From NCBI RefSeq assembly GCF_019797865.1, contig NZ_CP081869.1:3125501-3189500 (forward strand): a stretch of DNA of 64,000 nt, in the 5' to 3' direction. The stretch is from Chenggangzhangella methanolivorans. Its GTDB lineage: Bacteria > Pseudomonadota > Alphaproteobacteria > Rhizobiales > Methylopilaceae. Of this stretch, positions 38,173-47,988 are shown piece by piece. The translations under genes and the position numbers were made by a program. The notes below the pieces were generated by a model. That model made no database searches and was not told the DNA's origin. It was given only the letters and a program-made list of their open reading frames with translations. Numbering within the stretch: position 1 is the first letter of the stretch; each line of letters starts with the position of its first letter.

Positions 38173-39239
38173 TTAGAGCCGCGCGCCTGTCGCCGCGTCG
38201 AAGAGATGCAGGCTTTCGCGACGGGCGCCGAGAGTGAGAGGGCCGACGGCCGGAACATCGACCGGCCCGGTGAGCCGCGCGAGGAACGGGAACGCTCCGA
38301 CCCGCCCGTGCACGAGGGTTTCGCGCCCCGCGCGCGCCGCGAGTTCGACCGTGACGGGAAACGTCGCGGCGGCGGGCAGAGAGCCCTCGCCCGGCGCGAA
38401 AAGATCCTCGGGCCGCACGCCGAGAACGGCGAAGACGAAGCCGGTCCGCAGGCTTGCGCCGCCAAGATGCGTGCCGTCCTCGAGCGACAGGCCGGTCCGC
38501 TCGGCGCGCACGGGAAGCAGGTTCATGGGCGAGGGCCCGAGAAGGCGCGCGGCGGCCGACGTCGGCGGCGGGCGTAGAGCTCGTCGGCGCCGCCCGCGGC
38601 GACGACCCGGCCGCCGTCGAGCAGCACGAGGCTGTCGGCGAGCGCCAGCGCCTCGGCCTGGTCCTGCAGCGAAAACACCGCGGCCGCGCCGGTCTCGCGC
38701 CAGCGCCGCGAGCTTGAAGCGCAGCGCCGCGCGCTCGGCGGCGTCGAGGCCGCGGAACGGCTCGTCGAACAGCAAAGCCGCCGGCCGGGCCGCGAAGGCG
38801 CGCGCGAGCGCGGTCCGCGCCCGTTCGCCCGAGGAGACTCGGCCTGCGCGGCGGGCGAGCGATGGGCCGAGGCCGAAGGCGTCGGCTGCGCGCAGGGCGG
38901 CCTCTTGCGCGTCCCTGCGCTTCAGGCCGCGGGCGCCGAGCCCCGGACGATGTTGTCATAGAGATTGCGTCCAGGCTCGAGCGCGTCCGGATCGACGAGT
39001 TCGGCGAGCTCGGGCCGTCCGATCCGCCAGGACTGGCTGACGTCCTCGCCGATCTCGATCACGCCGGCGTCCGGCTTCTCGCGCCGCGCGATGAGGCGCA
39101 GGAGCGTCGACTTGCCGGAGCCCGCCGGGCCGATCAGCGCGCAGGAGGACCCCGCCGGGACCTCGAACGAGACGTCGTCGAGCGCCTTGCGGCCGCCTCT
39201 CAGGGTTCGGGTGACGTGGGTGACGACGATCGCGGCCAA
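38173..39239 (-). CDS. ABC transporter ATP-binding protein with TOBE domain (about three frameshifts)
   Basis: ATPase subunit of a solute-importer ABC system (MalK/UgpC-like). N-terminus: VTHVTRTLRGGRKALDDVSF and Walker A GPAGSGKST. The signature motif is VSSGERART, Walker B ALLFDEPFRGLDA. The C-terminal TOBE-like domain runs from about 38570 down to 38173 (FVFAVLGVRPEDLFAPGEGS ... ESLHLFDAATGARL). The chain is scattered over three frames with breaks near 38940, 38720 and 38600. About 355 residues when joined. No permease or binding protein is adjacent, so the substrate is unknown. Confidence 0.8.
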
Positions 39240-39282
39240 GCGTCAAAGGCTCCAGCGGGCCGAACGCGGCCTCACCTCATCG

Positions 39283-40153
39283 TCACCCGTAGACCATGAG
39301 GCCCGCAAGGCCGGCCGCGCCGACGATCAGCCGCCACCAGGCGAAGGGCGCGAAGCCGTGGCGCGAGATGAAGTCGAGCGCGAAGCGCACCACGATGAGC
39401 GCGACGATGAAGGCGCACACGAATCCGACGCCGACAAGCGCGAGGTCGTCGAACTTCAGCGTGTCGCGGTTCTTGTAGAGATCGTAGGCGAACGCGCCCG
39501 CCATGGTGGGCATGGCGAGGAAGAACGAGAACTCCGCCGCCGCGCGCTTGCTCGCGCCGAGCAGCAGCGCGCCGACGATGGTGGAGCCGGAGCGCGAGAC
39601 GCCCGGGATCATCGCGAGGCACTGGCAGAAACCGATGACGAGGCACATGCGCAGCGGAAACTGCATCGCGTCGTCATAGGCGACGGCCGCCTGTGGCGCC
39701 TGTCCAGCCATGCGCGGGGCCGTCGGTCGCGCCGACCGGGATCGACTGCGGCTGGTGGCGCATGTCGACCCACAGCAGCACCAGGCCGCCGACGATGAGC
39801 GCGACGCAGATCGTCATCGGGCTCTCGAACAGCACCGTCTTGATGAAGCCGTGCAGCGCCGCGCCGATGACGGCCGCGGGCAGGAAGGCGACCAGCACGC
39901 CGATGACGAAACGCCGCGCCGTCGGATCGTGCGGCAGGCGGATCGCGATGTTGATGAGCTTGCCGGAATAGACCGCGAGAATCGCGAGGATCGCCCCGAG
40001 CTGGATCAGCACCTCGAAGGATTTCCCGGCGGACTCGAAGCCGAGGAAATGGCCGAGCAGCAGGATGTGGCCGGTGGAGGAGACCGGCAGAAACTCGGTC
40101 AGCCCCTCGACGACGCCGAGCAGGGCGGCTTCCAACAGTTGGTGCAGATCCAT
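39283..40153 (-). CDS. uppP: Undecaprenyl-diphosphatase UppP (one frameshift)
   Basis: Integral membrane phosphatase recycling undecaprenyl diphosphate for cell-wall and polysaccharide synthesis. It starts [20 protein letters not shown] followed by [19 protein letters not shown] (motif 1) and carries [20 protein letters not shown] (motif 2, catalytic region). The frame breaks near 39705-39720 (DGPAHG | MAGQAPQ). About 289 residues and eight hydrophobic segments. Not to be confused with the peptide-transporter BacA at 16.9 kb, which shares an old name. Confidence 0.92.
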
Positions 40154-40320
40154 CGCGCCCCGTCTCCCCCGAGGGCCCGCGGCCGATTCGGTGTTGTCGC
40201 GCGGGCGGTGCGGTTCTATACGGGGCGCCCGCGCCGCGCCATCTCAACCGCGGCGTTCCGCGCGCGTGCGACGCGCGCCGGCCACACTTTCTCCGAGCGC
40301 CGCGAGACCCCCCGGCATCC

Positions 40321-41012
40321 ATGGCGATCCTCTACCACCACCCGCTTGCCCGCATTCGCGCTTTGTGCGCCTCGTCATGAGCGAATACGGGCTCGAGGCG
40401 GATCTGGTCGAAGAGCGGATCTGGGAGCGGCGCGAACCGTTCCTGACGCTCAACCCAGCGGGCTCCACCCCGGTGCTGGTCGAGGCCTCGATGCCTTCCG
40501 TGCCGGGCGCCGACGTGATCGCCGAATATCTCGACGAGACCCGTGGCCTCGCGCTCGGCGACCGGCGGCTCTTGCCGGACTCGCCCCGCGACCGCGTCGA
40601 GACCCGCCGGCTGACCGACTGGTTCAACCGCAAGTTCTTCGAGGAGGTCTCGAGCCACCTCGTCACCGAGAAGATCTACAAGCGCTTCATGCCGACCAAT
40701 CTCGGCGGCGGCGCGCCCGAGATGGCGGCCATCCGCGCCGGCCGCGCCAACATCCGCTACCACCTCAAATATGTCGGCTACCTCATCCGCCAGCGCCGCT
40801 GGCTGGCGGGCGACCGGCTGACCTACGCCGATCTCGCGGCCGCCGCCCATTTCTCCGTCGTCGACTATCTCGGCGACGTGCCTTGGGAGGAGGACGAGAC
40901 GGCGCGCAACTGGTACGCGCGGGTGAAGTCGCGTCCGTCCTTCCGTCCGCTGCTGGGCGAGACCGTTCCCGGCACCGCCCCCGCGCCGCATTACGCGGAT
41001 CTTGATTTCTGA
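40321..41012 (+). CDS. Glutathione S-transferase family protein (early frameshift)
   Basis: About 230 residues. The start MAILYHHPL and, in the next frame, CPHSRFVRLVMSEYGLEADL join to the GST thioredoxin-like beginning; the break is at about 40345-40352. NPAGSTPVLVE is the cis-Pro substrate strand; ADVIAEYLDE closes the N-domain. The C-domain holds RLTYADLAAAAHFSVVDYLG, the usual Asp capping motif. Catalytic residue is probably the early Cys or Ser. It is divergent from uppP. Confidence 0.85.
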
Positions 41013-41029
41013 AGTCGGTTCCAGGGAAG

Positions 41030-41152
41030 GCGAACTGCGTGCGTCGAGACGCCCGCCTGCGGCGCGCTCCTCAGCATGAGGAGCGTGGAGGATGCGCAAA
41101 CGGTCCTCATGCCGAGGAAGCCCGGAGAGCCGTCTCGAAGCCCGCAGTTCGC
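41030..41152. repeat. 123-bp inverted repeat, copy 2 (GST-nucleotidyltransferase gap)
   Basis: Outer arms GCGAACTGCGTGCGTCGAGACG and CGTCTCGAAGCCCGCAGTTCGC pair over 22 bases with two mismatches. The inner part keeps GCTCCTCAGCATGAGG-like sequence as in the copies at 21504-21623 and 44346-44474, though the right inner arm is eroded. Non-coding. Confidence 0.8.
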
Positions 41153-41181
41153 GCCCGCCTGGACATCCGGAGGACAGCCAA

Positions 41182-41901
41182 GTGAAAGCCATCATCCTCA
41201 GCGCCGGCCAGGGGCGCCGCCTTCTGCCGCTGACCGCCGAGACCCCGAAGTGTCTGATCCCGTTCTCGGGCAAGCCGCTGCTCGAATGGCAGGTTCGCTC
41301 GCTCGCCTCCGCCGGCGTCACCGAGATCGTGGTGGTGACGGGCTTCGAGGCCGCCAAGGTCGACGCGGCGCTCGACGCCATCAAGCTGTCGGGCGTCAGC
41401 CTGCGCACGACCCACAACCCGTTCTTCGAACTCGCCGACAATCTGGCGAGCTGCTGGATCGCGCGCCACGAGATGAAGCAGCCGTTCCTGATCTTGAACG
41501 GCGACACGCTGATCGAGCCGGAGATCTCGAAGGCCGTTCTGGCCGATCCGCCGGTCGCGCCCATCACGGTGACGATCGACCGCAAGGGCGACTACGACAG
41601 CGACGACATGAAGGTGCGCGACAAGGACGGCCGGCTGTTCGCGATCGGCAAGACGCTGCCGCTCGACCTCGTCACCGGCGAGTCGATCGGATGCCTGCGC
41701 TTCACCGATGAGGGCGCCAAGATCTTCGTCGCCGAGATCGAGCGCCTGCTGCGCTCCGAGGACGGGCTGAAGCGCTGGTATCTGTCCGCCATCGACGGCA
41801 TCGCCCGCTATCACGGCGAGGTCGTCGGCGTGCGTTCGATCGAAGGCAAGGAATGGAGCGAGCTCGACTTCCCCGCCGATCTCGACCGCGGGTGGCGATG
41901 A
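41182..41901 (+). CDS. Sugar-nucleotide-type nucleotidyltransferase
   Basis: A 239-residue NTP-transferase fold. The signature IILSAGQGRRLLPLTAETPK is at the N-terminus with KPLLEWQVRSL after it; the metal-binding DTL is in LILNGDTLIEPE. Likely activates a sugar or choline-type phosphate for surface glycan; the substrate is not resolvable. Start is the GTG reading (V)KAIILSAG; the frame upstream runs through the repeat element and is not coding. Frame intact. Confidence 0.86.
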   Translation: MKAIILSAGQGRRLLPLTAETPKCLIPFSGKPLLEWQVRSLASAGVTEIVVVTGFEAAKVDAALDAIKLSGVSLRTTHNPFFELADNLASCWIARHEMKQPFLILNGDTLIEPEISKAVLADPPVAPITVTIDRKGDYDSDDMKVRDKDGRLFAIGKTLPLDLVTGESIGCLRFTDEGAKIFVAEIERLLRSEDGLKRWYLSAIDGIARYHGEVVGVRSIEGKEWSELDFPADLDRGWR

Positions 41902-41956
41902 CCGACGGCTGGGCCAAGCGCGGGCTCTGAGCCCGCGCCCGGTCGCCGTCTTTCGA

Positions 41957-42475
41957 TCAGGGCAGCGTCGTCTTCAGTGAGAACGGCGCCTTGAAGCCGA
42001 GCTCGTCGACTTTCAGCGTCTTCACCTTCGCGAACGATCCTCCGGTGGTCTGGATGAGACCGCAGGGCGACATGCCCATGTTCGGGACGAACTCGTTCCG
42101 GCTTTTGATCTTCGGTTCGACGCGTTCTTCGGCAGGGTAGTAGAGGACGCCCTTCTGCATGCCGGCGAGCGGCAGCGTGTTGGCGCTCATGAGCGCTTCG
42201 CCGGAGCAGTTCTTGGTCTTGTAGTAGAGGATGTATCTCGCCTCGAAGAAGCCGAGATTGTTGGCCGGAACGGCGAGGATGCGCTTGTCGACCGAGATCA
42301 GCGCCGAATTCGTGCCCGCATTGTTGGGCAGATAGGGGCCGATCGCCTTGCCGGCCGCGTCGACCAGGATCGGCAGTCCCGAAAGCGGCGCGTCCGGCGC
42401 GGCGACGGCGGAAGCGGCCAGCCCGCAGAGGCACAAAGCGGCCGCAGCCGCTGAACGAAGAGATCCAATCGGCAT
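41957..42475 (-). CDS. Hypothetical secreted protein
   Basis: A 172-residue protein with a signal peptide (MPIGSLRSAAAAALCLCGLA, cleavage near AVA-AP). The mature part has no family I recognise; it includes LPILVDAAGKAIGPYLPNNA, FEARYILYYKTKNCSGEALM and PNMGMSPCGLIQTTGG, with two cysteines that may form a disulfide. An upstream in-frame ATG would add 27 residues before the signal, so 42475 is preferred. Alone between the nucleotidyltransferase and bioD. Confidence 0.72.
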   Translation of the reverse strand: MPIGSLRSAAAAALCLCGLAASAVAAPDAPLSGLPILVDAAGKAIGPYLPNNAGTNSALISVDKRILAVPANNLGFFEARYILYYKTKNCSGEALMSANTLPLAGMQKGVLYYPAEERVEPKIKSRNEFVPNMGMSPCGLIQTTGGSFAKVKTLKVDELGFKAPFSLKTTLP

Positions 42476-42565
42476 CGCACGCTCCTGACCGAGAAGAGGA
42501 CAAGCGCGTGATGGATGAAAGTCCGTTTCGTCGCCATTCGGGCGACTACGTACCATCTTGGGTTG

Positions 42566-43192
42566 TCAGGCGATGAAGTCCCGCGTGCGGAACGCCTTGC
42601 CGAAGGCTTCGGCGAGCGTGCGCGGCGACAGAGGCGCGAGCGGCGGCAGCCGGCCCAGCACCCTGGCGCCCGAAAAGGTCGCGATCGCGCGGATGGAGTC
42701 GACGTTCTCCTCGCCCACGAAGGCGACGCCCAGCACGGGAATCCCACGGGCCTTGAGCGCCGAGAGCGACAGCAGCGTGTGGTTGATGGTCCCGAGCGCC
42801 GTGCGGGCGACGAGCACGACCGGCAGGCGCCAGCGCGCGAACACGTCGATGGTGAGCGTCTCCCGCGTCAGCGGCACGAACAGGCCGCCCGCGCCCTCGA
42901 TCACCAGCGGGCCGTTGACCGCGGGAGGATTGAGCGCCTCGGGGTCGATCGCGACGCCGTCGATCTCGGCGGCGAGGTGGGGCGAGGCGGGCGTCCTCAG
43001 CCGCCACGCTTCGGGCAGCACGCGCTCCGGGGGAAGGCGCGCGAGCCGGGCCACGGTCTCGCTGTCGGTCTCGCCCTCGAGGCCCGACTGGACCGGCTTC
43101 CAGTAGGTCGCGCCGAGCGCGGCGGTCAGCCCTGCGGCGAACACGGTCTTGCCGATGCCGGTGTCGGTCCCGGTGACGACGATCGCGCTCAC
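42566..43192 (-). CDS. bioD: Dethiobiotin synthetase
   Basis: Converts 7,8-diaminopelargonate to dethiobiotin with ATP and CO2. The 208-residue protein begins with the P-loop [31 protein letters not shown] is the substrate site and [13 protein letters not shown] the second nucleotide block. Its start overlaps the bioF stop. Third gene of the minus-strand bioB-bioF-bioD unit. Confidence 0.94.
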   Translation of the reverse strand: MSAIVVTGTDTGIGKTVFAAGLTAALGATYWKPVQSGLEGETDSETVARLARLPPERVLPEAWRLRTPASPHLAAEIDGVAIDPEALNPPAVNGPLVIEGAGGLFVPLTRETLTIDVFARWRLPVVLVARTALGTINHTLLSLSALKARGIPVLGVAFVGEENVDSIRAIATFSGARVLGRLPPLAPLSPRTLAEAFGKAFRTRDFIA

Positions 43193-44323
43193 GCGGCCTC
43201 CTCCTGGATCTGCGCGCCGATCGCGTCGATCAGCGCGGCGACGTCGGCCTCGGCGACGTTGAGGGTGAGCGAGATCCTGAGCCGCGCCGTACCCTCGGGC
43301 ACGGTCGGCGGACGGATCGCGCGGCAGTCGAAGCCCGCGGCGCGGACCGCGCGCGCCGCCCGCAGCGCCCGGGCGTTGCGGCCGAGGATGACGGGCTGGA
43401 TGTGCGAGCCAGAACCTCGAAGGCCGAGCCCGGCGAGCTTGCCTTCGGCGATGGCGACGCGGCGGGCGAGCGCCGCGCGGCGCGCCGGCTCGTCCTCCAC
43501 CATGCGGAGCGCCTCGCGCACGGCGGCGGCGGCGAGCGGGGAGGGCGCGGTGGCGTAGATGAAGGGGCGGGCGCGGTTGACGAGGAAGTCGACGATCGCC
43601 GCGGGTCCCGTCACGAGCGCGCCCGAACAGCCGAGCCCCTTACCGCAGGTGTGGGTCGAGACGAGCGCCTCGCGTCCCTCGAAGGTCTCGCCCGAGGCCG
43701 CGCCCGCGGGCGCCCAGAACGCCGGTGGCGTGCGCCTCGTCGAGCAGCAGGAAGCCGTCATTGCGTTCCGCAAGCGCCATCAGCTCGGCGACGGGCGCGC
43801 GGTCGCCGTCCATCGAATAGAGGCTCTCGGCCGCGATCCATGGCGCGCCCGTCCCGCCGCGCTCCCGGAAGGCGCGGATCGCGTCTTCGGCGGCGCCGGC
43901 GTCGTTGTGCGCGAAGGCGACGGTCTCGGCGCGGCAGCCCTTCAGGCCGTCATGGACGGAGGCGTGGATCAGCTCGTCATGGACGACGAGGTCGCCGCGT
44001 TGGGGCAGCGTCTGGATAAGAGCGACGTTGGCCGAGAAACCCGCCCCGAAATAGAGCGCTTTCTCCGCGCCGAAGAAGGCGGCTGCCTCCGCCTCCAGCG
44101 CCTCGTGCTCCGGATGGTTGCCGCGTAGGAGCCGCGAGCCTGCCGCCCCGACAGCGCCGCGCCCGATCGCCTCGCGGACGGCCTCGGCGAGGCGAGGGGA
44201 GGCCGCAAGGCCGAGATAGTCGTTGGACGCGAAGTCGAGGCCCTCGCGGGGCGCGAGGCCGCGCAGCCGATCCTTGCGGGAGAGGCCCTCGAGCGCGGTC
44301 TCGAAGCGGGAGAGGCGGGTCAT
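43189..44323 (-). CDS. bioF: 8-Amino-7-oxononanoate synthase (one frameshift)
   Basis: PLP enzyme joining pimeloyl thioester and alanine in biotin synthesis. [20 protein letters not shown] and [20 protein letters not shown] open the fold; [13 protein letters not shown] is the PLP ring-stacking block and [13 protein letters not shown] carries the Schiff-base Lys. The frame breaks near 43700-43715 (GVLG | [11 protein letters not shown]). About 378 residues. Middle gene of the bio unit. Confidence 0.93.
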
Positions 44324-44345
44324 CAGAAGGTCCGCGCTGCAGAGA

Positions 44346-44474
44346 CGAACTGCGTGCTTGGAGACGCTTCGCTTGCGCGAAGCTCCTCAGCATGAGGTCT
44401 TCCTGTGCGCTGCATCACCCTCGACATCCCTCATGCTGAGGAGCGCCGAAGGCGCGTCTCGAAGCGCGCAGTCG
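44346..44474. repeat. 129-bp inverted repeat, copy 3 (bioB-bioF gap)
   Basis: Outer arms GAACTGCGTGCTTGGAGACGC and GCGTCTCGAAGCGCGCAGTC pair with few mismatches; the inner arms GCTCCTCAGCATGAGG and CCTCATGCTGAGGAGC are perfectly complementary (16 bases). Same family as the copies at 21504 and 41030. It occupies nearly all of the gap between two genes of the biotin unit. Confidence 0.85.
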
Positions 44475-44486
44475 GCTTTCGCCGCT

Positions 44487-45482
44487 TCACTCGTCCCCGA
44501 GCGCCTCTGGCTCGACGCCGAGTCGGCGGAACAGCGCGCCGTCGTGGTCCTCGCCCGGATTGTCGGCGGTGAGGAGCGTCTCGCCGACGAAGATCGAGTT
44601 CGCGCCGGCGAGGAAGCACATCGCCTGCATCTCGTCCGACATCTCGGTGCGGCCGGCCGACAGGCGCACATGGCTCGTCGGCATCATGATGCGGGCGAGC
44701 GCGATGGTGCGCACGAAGTCGAACGGGTCGATGGGCGCTGCGTTCTCGAGCTTGGTGCCGGGGATCGGGATCAGCATGTTGATCGGCACGCTCTCGGGCG
44801 CCTCGTCGAGATTGGCGAGCGTCACCAGCATGTCGACGCGGTCGTCGACCGTCTCGCCCATGCCGAGGATGCCGCCTGCGCACACCTTCATGCCGGCCGA
44901 GCGCACGTTGTCGAGCGTCTCGAGCCGATCGGCGAAGGTGCGCGTGGTGATGATCTCGGAGTAATAGCGCTCCGAGGTGTCGAGGTTGTGGTTGTAATAG
45001 TCGAGCCCGGCGTCCTTGAGCTGGAGGGCCTGCTCGGGGGTGAGCATGCCGAGCGTCATGCAGGTCTCCATGCCGAGGCCTTTGACGCCCTCGACCATGG
45101 CCAGGACCATGTCCATGTCGCGGTCCTTCGGGCTCCGCCACGCCGCGCCCATGCAGTAGCGCGTCGCGCCGCCGTCTCTCGCCTTGCGGGCCTCGTCGAT
45201 CACCCGTTCGACCTCCATCAGCTTGGAGGCCTTGAGCTTTTCGCCGGGCATGCGGGCCGACTGGCTGCAATAGCCGCAGTCTTCCGCGCAGCCGCCGGTC
45301 TTGATCGACAGCAGCCGGCTCATCTGCACGCGATTGGGATCGAAATGGCGGCGGTGGACGGTCTGCGCCTCGAACATCAGATCCGCGAAGGGCAGCGCGT
45401 AGAGCGACTTCGCGGCTTCGCGCGTCCAGTGCGTGCGCGTCATCGCGCGCTCCACCGTCGAGATCAGTTCCGCAAACGCCAT
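44487..45482 (-). CDS. bioB: Biotin synthase
   Basis: Radical-SAM enzyme inserting sulfur into dethiobiotin. The 331-residue product has the 4Fe-4S motif [14 protein letters not shown] (CxxxCxxC), [14 protein letters not shown], the [20 protein letters not shown] block and the C-terminal [20 protein letters not shown]. Start 45482 ([14 protein letters not shown]) matches the family; an upstream in-frame start would add 19 Gly/Ser-rich residues. First gene of the bio unit. Confidence 0.95.
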   Translation of the reverse strand: MAFAELISTVERAMTRTHWTREAAKSLYALPFADLMFEAQTVHRRHFDPNRVQMSRLLSIKTGGCAEDCGYCSQSARMPGEKLKASKLMEVERVIDEARKARDGGATRYCMGAAWRSPKDRDMDMVLAMVEGVKGLGMETCMTLGMLTPEQALQLKDAGLDYYNHNLDTSERYYSEIITTRTFADRLETLDNVRSAGMKVCAGGILGMGETVDDRVDMLVTLANLDEAPESVPINMLIPIPGTKLENAAPIDPFDFVRTIALARIMMPTSHVRLSAGRTEMSDEMQAMCFLAGANSIFVGETLLTADNPGEDHDGALFRRLGVEPEALGDE

Positions 45483-45591
45483 GGTCGGTTCCGTCGTTTC
45501 GCCGCCGGCAGGCGCCGACGATGACCAACCCGCATACATGGAAAGCGGGCTGGGCGAAACGCTCCGATGGACGCGGAGGAGGAGGGCGCGC

Positions 45592-46086
45592 TCAGCCCCG
45601 CGCGGGCTTAAGCCTGACGATGCGGTCGCGGAACCAGTCGCGCATCAGCTCGGTCTCGTAGGGGAACGAGCCGAGCGAGGAGCGGGCGGCGGCGTCCCAG
45701 AGGTAGTTCATATCCGTCACCGTCTCTTCGCCCGAAGCGATGACGCGGCGGCCGTCCGAGAGGCGGTAGCTGAGCTTCACGCTCGGCGGCGTGACGTCGC
45801 GCATGATCCGGACGTTGTCGGCGCCGCCGGCCCGCCACGGTTCGAACTGGCCCGCCGGGCGCACGTCGAGGATTTTCACCTCGAGCCTCTGGCTCTTCGG
45901 CAGGTCGCGCTCGCCGAGCCGCATGAGCGTGCGGGAAAGATGGCGGTACATCGCCTCGCGTTCGCTGGCGCTGCGCCAGACGAGCGACGAGGCGTCGCCG
46001 GTCGGTCGGGCGAGGACGGTGATCTCGGCCGCCGCAGGCGAGGCCGCGACCAGCGCGGCGGCGAGCCCAAGCAGAATGCGCCTCAT
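45592..46086 (-). CDS. Secreted DUF3016-type protein
   Basis: A 164-residue protein with a signal peptide ([20 protein letters not shown]). The mature part carries [20 protein letters not shown] and [20 protein letters not shown], patterns of the DUF3016 family, function unknown. Located in the periplasm by inference. Between bioB and the HxlR regulator, same strand; no link to either is evident. Confidence 0.8.
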   Translation of the reverse strand: MRRILLGLAAALVAASPAAAEITVLARPTGDASSLVWRSASEREAMYRHLSRTLMRLGERDLPKSQRLEVKILDVRPAGQFEPWRAGGADNVRIMRDVTPPSVKLSYRLSDGRRVIASGEETVTDMNYLWDAAARSSLGSFPYETELMRDWFRDRIVRLKPARG

Positions 46087-46168
46087 GGCGAGTTCCTCGC
46101 ATCATGGCGCGCCTCGGCCAGACGCGCGCCTCAGTCGCTCGTTTATTTCGGCGCGCGTCGACGGCCCT

Positions 46169-46627
46169 TCAAGCTCCTTTTGCGGGCCGAGCCTTCTCGA
46201 CGCGGGTCTCGTCAAAGGCGAGGGGGCGCGCGTCGGCCGCGCGGACCTCGAGCCGGGCGACCGGCGCGCCGTCGCGCGCGTCGACGAGCGCCGAGCGCGG
46301 CTCGCCGGCGGCGAACAGGTGGTCCTCCCCCCATTGCCGCAGCGCCGCGACCACGACGAACAGGTCGCGGCCCTTCGCCGTCAGCACATATTCGGAGTAG
46401 GCGCTGCCGTCGGAGGCGGGCGCGAGCTCCAGCACGCCGGCCTCCACCAGCGCCTGAAGGCGGGTCGCCAGCATTCCCTTGGCGACGCCGAGGTTTTTCT
46501 GGAACGCGCCGAAGCGCCGGACGCCGTCGAAGGCGTCTCTCACAATCAGCAGCGACCACCAGTCGCCGATCACGTCGAGGGCGCGCGCCACCGGACAGTC
46601 CGCGCTCCCGAAACTGACGCGCCGCAT
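46169..46627 (-). CDS. HxlR-family transcriptional regulator
   Basis: A 152-residue winged-helix regulator. Conserved Cys near the N-terminus in SADCPVARALDVIGDWWSLL, then the family block LIVRDAFDGVRRFGAFQKNL, and the recognition region KGMLATRLQALVEAGVLEL. HxlR proteins often sense oxidants or electrophiles via that Cys. It is divergent from an MFS exporter across an 83-base gap with two inverted repeats, so it very likely represses the exporter. Confidence 0.92.
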   Translation of the reverse strand: MRRVSFGSADCPVARALDVIGDWWSLLIVRDAFDGVRRFGAFQKNLGVAKGMLATRLQALVEAGVLELAPASDGSAYSEYVLTAKGRDLFVVVAALRQWGEDHLFAAGEPRSALVDARDGAPVARLEVRAADARPLAFDETRVEKARPAKGA

Positions 46628-46652
46628 CCCGGACCCTCCTCGAGTTCAATTT

Positions 46653-46706
46653 CAGTCTCAAAATAAGACTGGACTTGTCGCGCAGCAACTGGTCTCGTTA
46701 TGAGAC
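46653..46706. promoter_or_regulatory. Two inverted repeats, probable HxlR operators
   Basis: CAGTCT-N7-AGACTG at 46653-46671 and GTCTC-N5-GAGAC at 46692-46706 are both palindromic; AGACTGGA is shared as a direct repeat at 46666 and 46703 (37 bases apart, about 3.5 helical turns). They sit between the divergent HxlR and MFS genes; the second ends four bases before the MFS start codon, a position suited to repression. Confidence 0.6.
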
Positions 46707-46710
46707 TGGA

Positions 46711-47988
46711 ATGGGGACGGACATGGCCGGAGCTCTTTCGACCGACGGGGCCGCGCGCAGGCGACAAGCCGAAGGCCCGTCGCGCGCGACGCTGCTCCTG
46801 CTCGCGGCGACCTGCGGGGTCGCGGTCGCCAATGTCTATTACGCCCAGCCTCTGCTGGGCTCGATCGCGGAGAGCTTCGCGATCGAGCCTGCGACCGTCG
46901 GCCTGGTCGTGACCCTCACCCAGGCGGGCTATGCGGCGGGCCTCCTGTTCGTCGCGCCGCTTGGAGACCGGCTTGATCGTCGCCGGCTCGTGATCGTTCA
47001 GACGATGGCGTCCGCCGCCGCGCTGCTCGTCGCGGGTTCGGCCACGAGCGCGCCGGTCTTTCTCGGCGCGATGATCCTCGTCGGGCTCCTCGCCGTCGTC
47101 GTTCAGGTGCTCGTCGCCTTCGCGGCGGCGCTCGCGGCGCCCGGCGAACAGGGGCGCGCCGTCGGACTCGTCACCAGCGGCGTGGTGACGGGCATCCTGG
47201 CGGCCCGCTTCGTCTCGGGCGCGTTGGCGGATCTCGGCGGCTGGCGGCTGGTCTATCTGGTTTCGGCCGGCCTCATGCTCGCGCTTTCGGCGCTGCTCGC
47301 CCGCATGCTGCCGCGTCGCCCGCCTGCGACCCGGCAGAGCTATGGCGAAATCCTGAAATCGACGCTCGCGCTGTTCCTGCGCGAGCCGCTGCCGCGCAGC
47401 CGCGGCCTCATCGCGCTGTTCGCCTTCGCAAGCTTCAGCTGCCTGTGGACCGCGATGGCGCTGCCGCTCGGCGCGCCGCCGTTCTCGCTGAGCCATTCCG
47501 AGATCGGACTGTTCGGCTTCGCCGGCCTCGCCGGGGCGCTCGCCGCCGCGAAGGCCGGCCGGCTCGCCGACCGCGGCTTCGGACAAGCGACCACGGGCGC
47601 GGCGTTGGCGCTGCTCGCCCTGTCTTGGCTGCCCATAGGCTTTCTGGACCGCTCGATCGCGCTGTTCGCGCTGGGCGTGGTCCTGCTCGATTTCGCGGTG
47701 CAGGCGGTCCATGTCACGAATCAGAGCCTGATGGTCGCGGCGTTCCCGGCCGCCGACAGCCGGCTCGTCGGCGGCTACATGCTCTTCTATTCGATCGGCA
47801 GCGGTATCGGCGCGATCTCGTCCACTGCGGTCTTCGCGCTCGCCGGCTGGACGGGCGTCGCCTGGCTCGGGGCGGCTTTCAGCGCTGCGGGGCTTTGCGT
47901 CTGGAGCGCGGCCTCATGGAGCCGCCTGCAGAGAGATGGTGCGGGTGGTCGGGCTCGAACCGACACTCCTTGCGGAACCGGATTTTGA
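46711..47988 (+). CDS. MFS transporter
   Basis: Twelve-helix major facilitator, close in layout to drug or sugar/arabinose efflux proteins. VYYAQPLLGSIAESFAIEPA and the loop 2-3 motif APLGDRLDRRRLVIV are recognisable. ATG 46711 is the first in-frame start after the operator. As printed the frame ends at 47988, inside the antisense tRNA-Leu gene, after RLQRDGAGGRARTDTPCGTG; the true end may be earlier, with an indel near 47930, since those residues are antisense to tRNA. Substrate unknown; regulation by the divergent HxlR protein is likely. Confidence 0.87.
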   Translation: MGTDMAGALSTDGAARRRQAEGPSRATLLLLAATCGVAVANVYYAQPLLGSIAESFAIEPATVGLVVTLTQAGYAAGLLFVAPLGDRLDRRRLVIVQTMASAAALLVAGSATSAPVFLGAMILVGLLAVVVQVLVAFAAALAAPGEQGRAVGLVTSGVVTGILAARFVSGALADLGGWRLVYLVSAGLMLALSALLARMLPRRPPATRQSYGEILKSTLALFLREPLPRSRGLIALFAFASFSCLWTAMALPLGAPPFSLSHSEIGLFGFAGLAGALAAAKAGRLADRGFGQATTGAALALLALSWLPIGFLDRSIALFALGVVLLDFAVQAVHVTNQSLMVAAFPAADSRLVGGYMLFYSIGSGIGAISSTAVFALAGWTGVAWLGAAFSAAGLCVWSAASWSRLQRDGAGGRARTDTPCGTGF

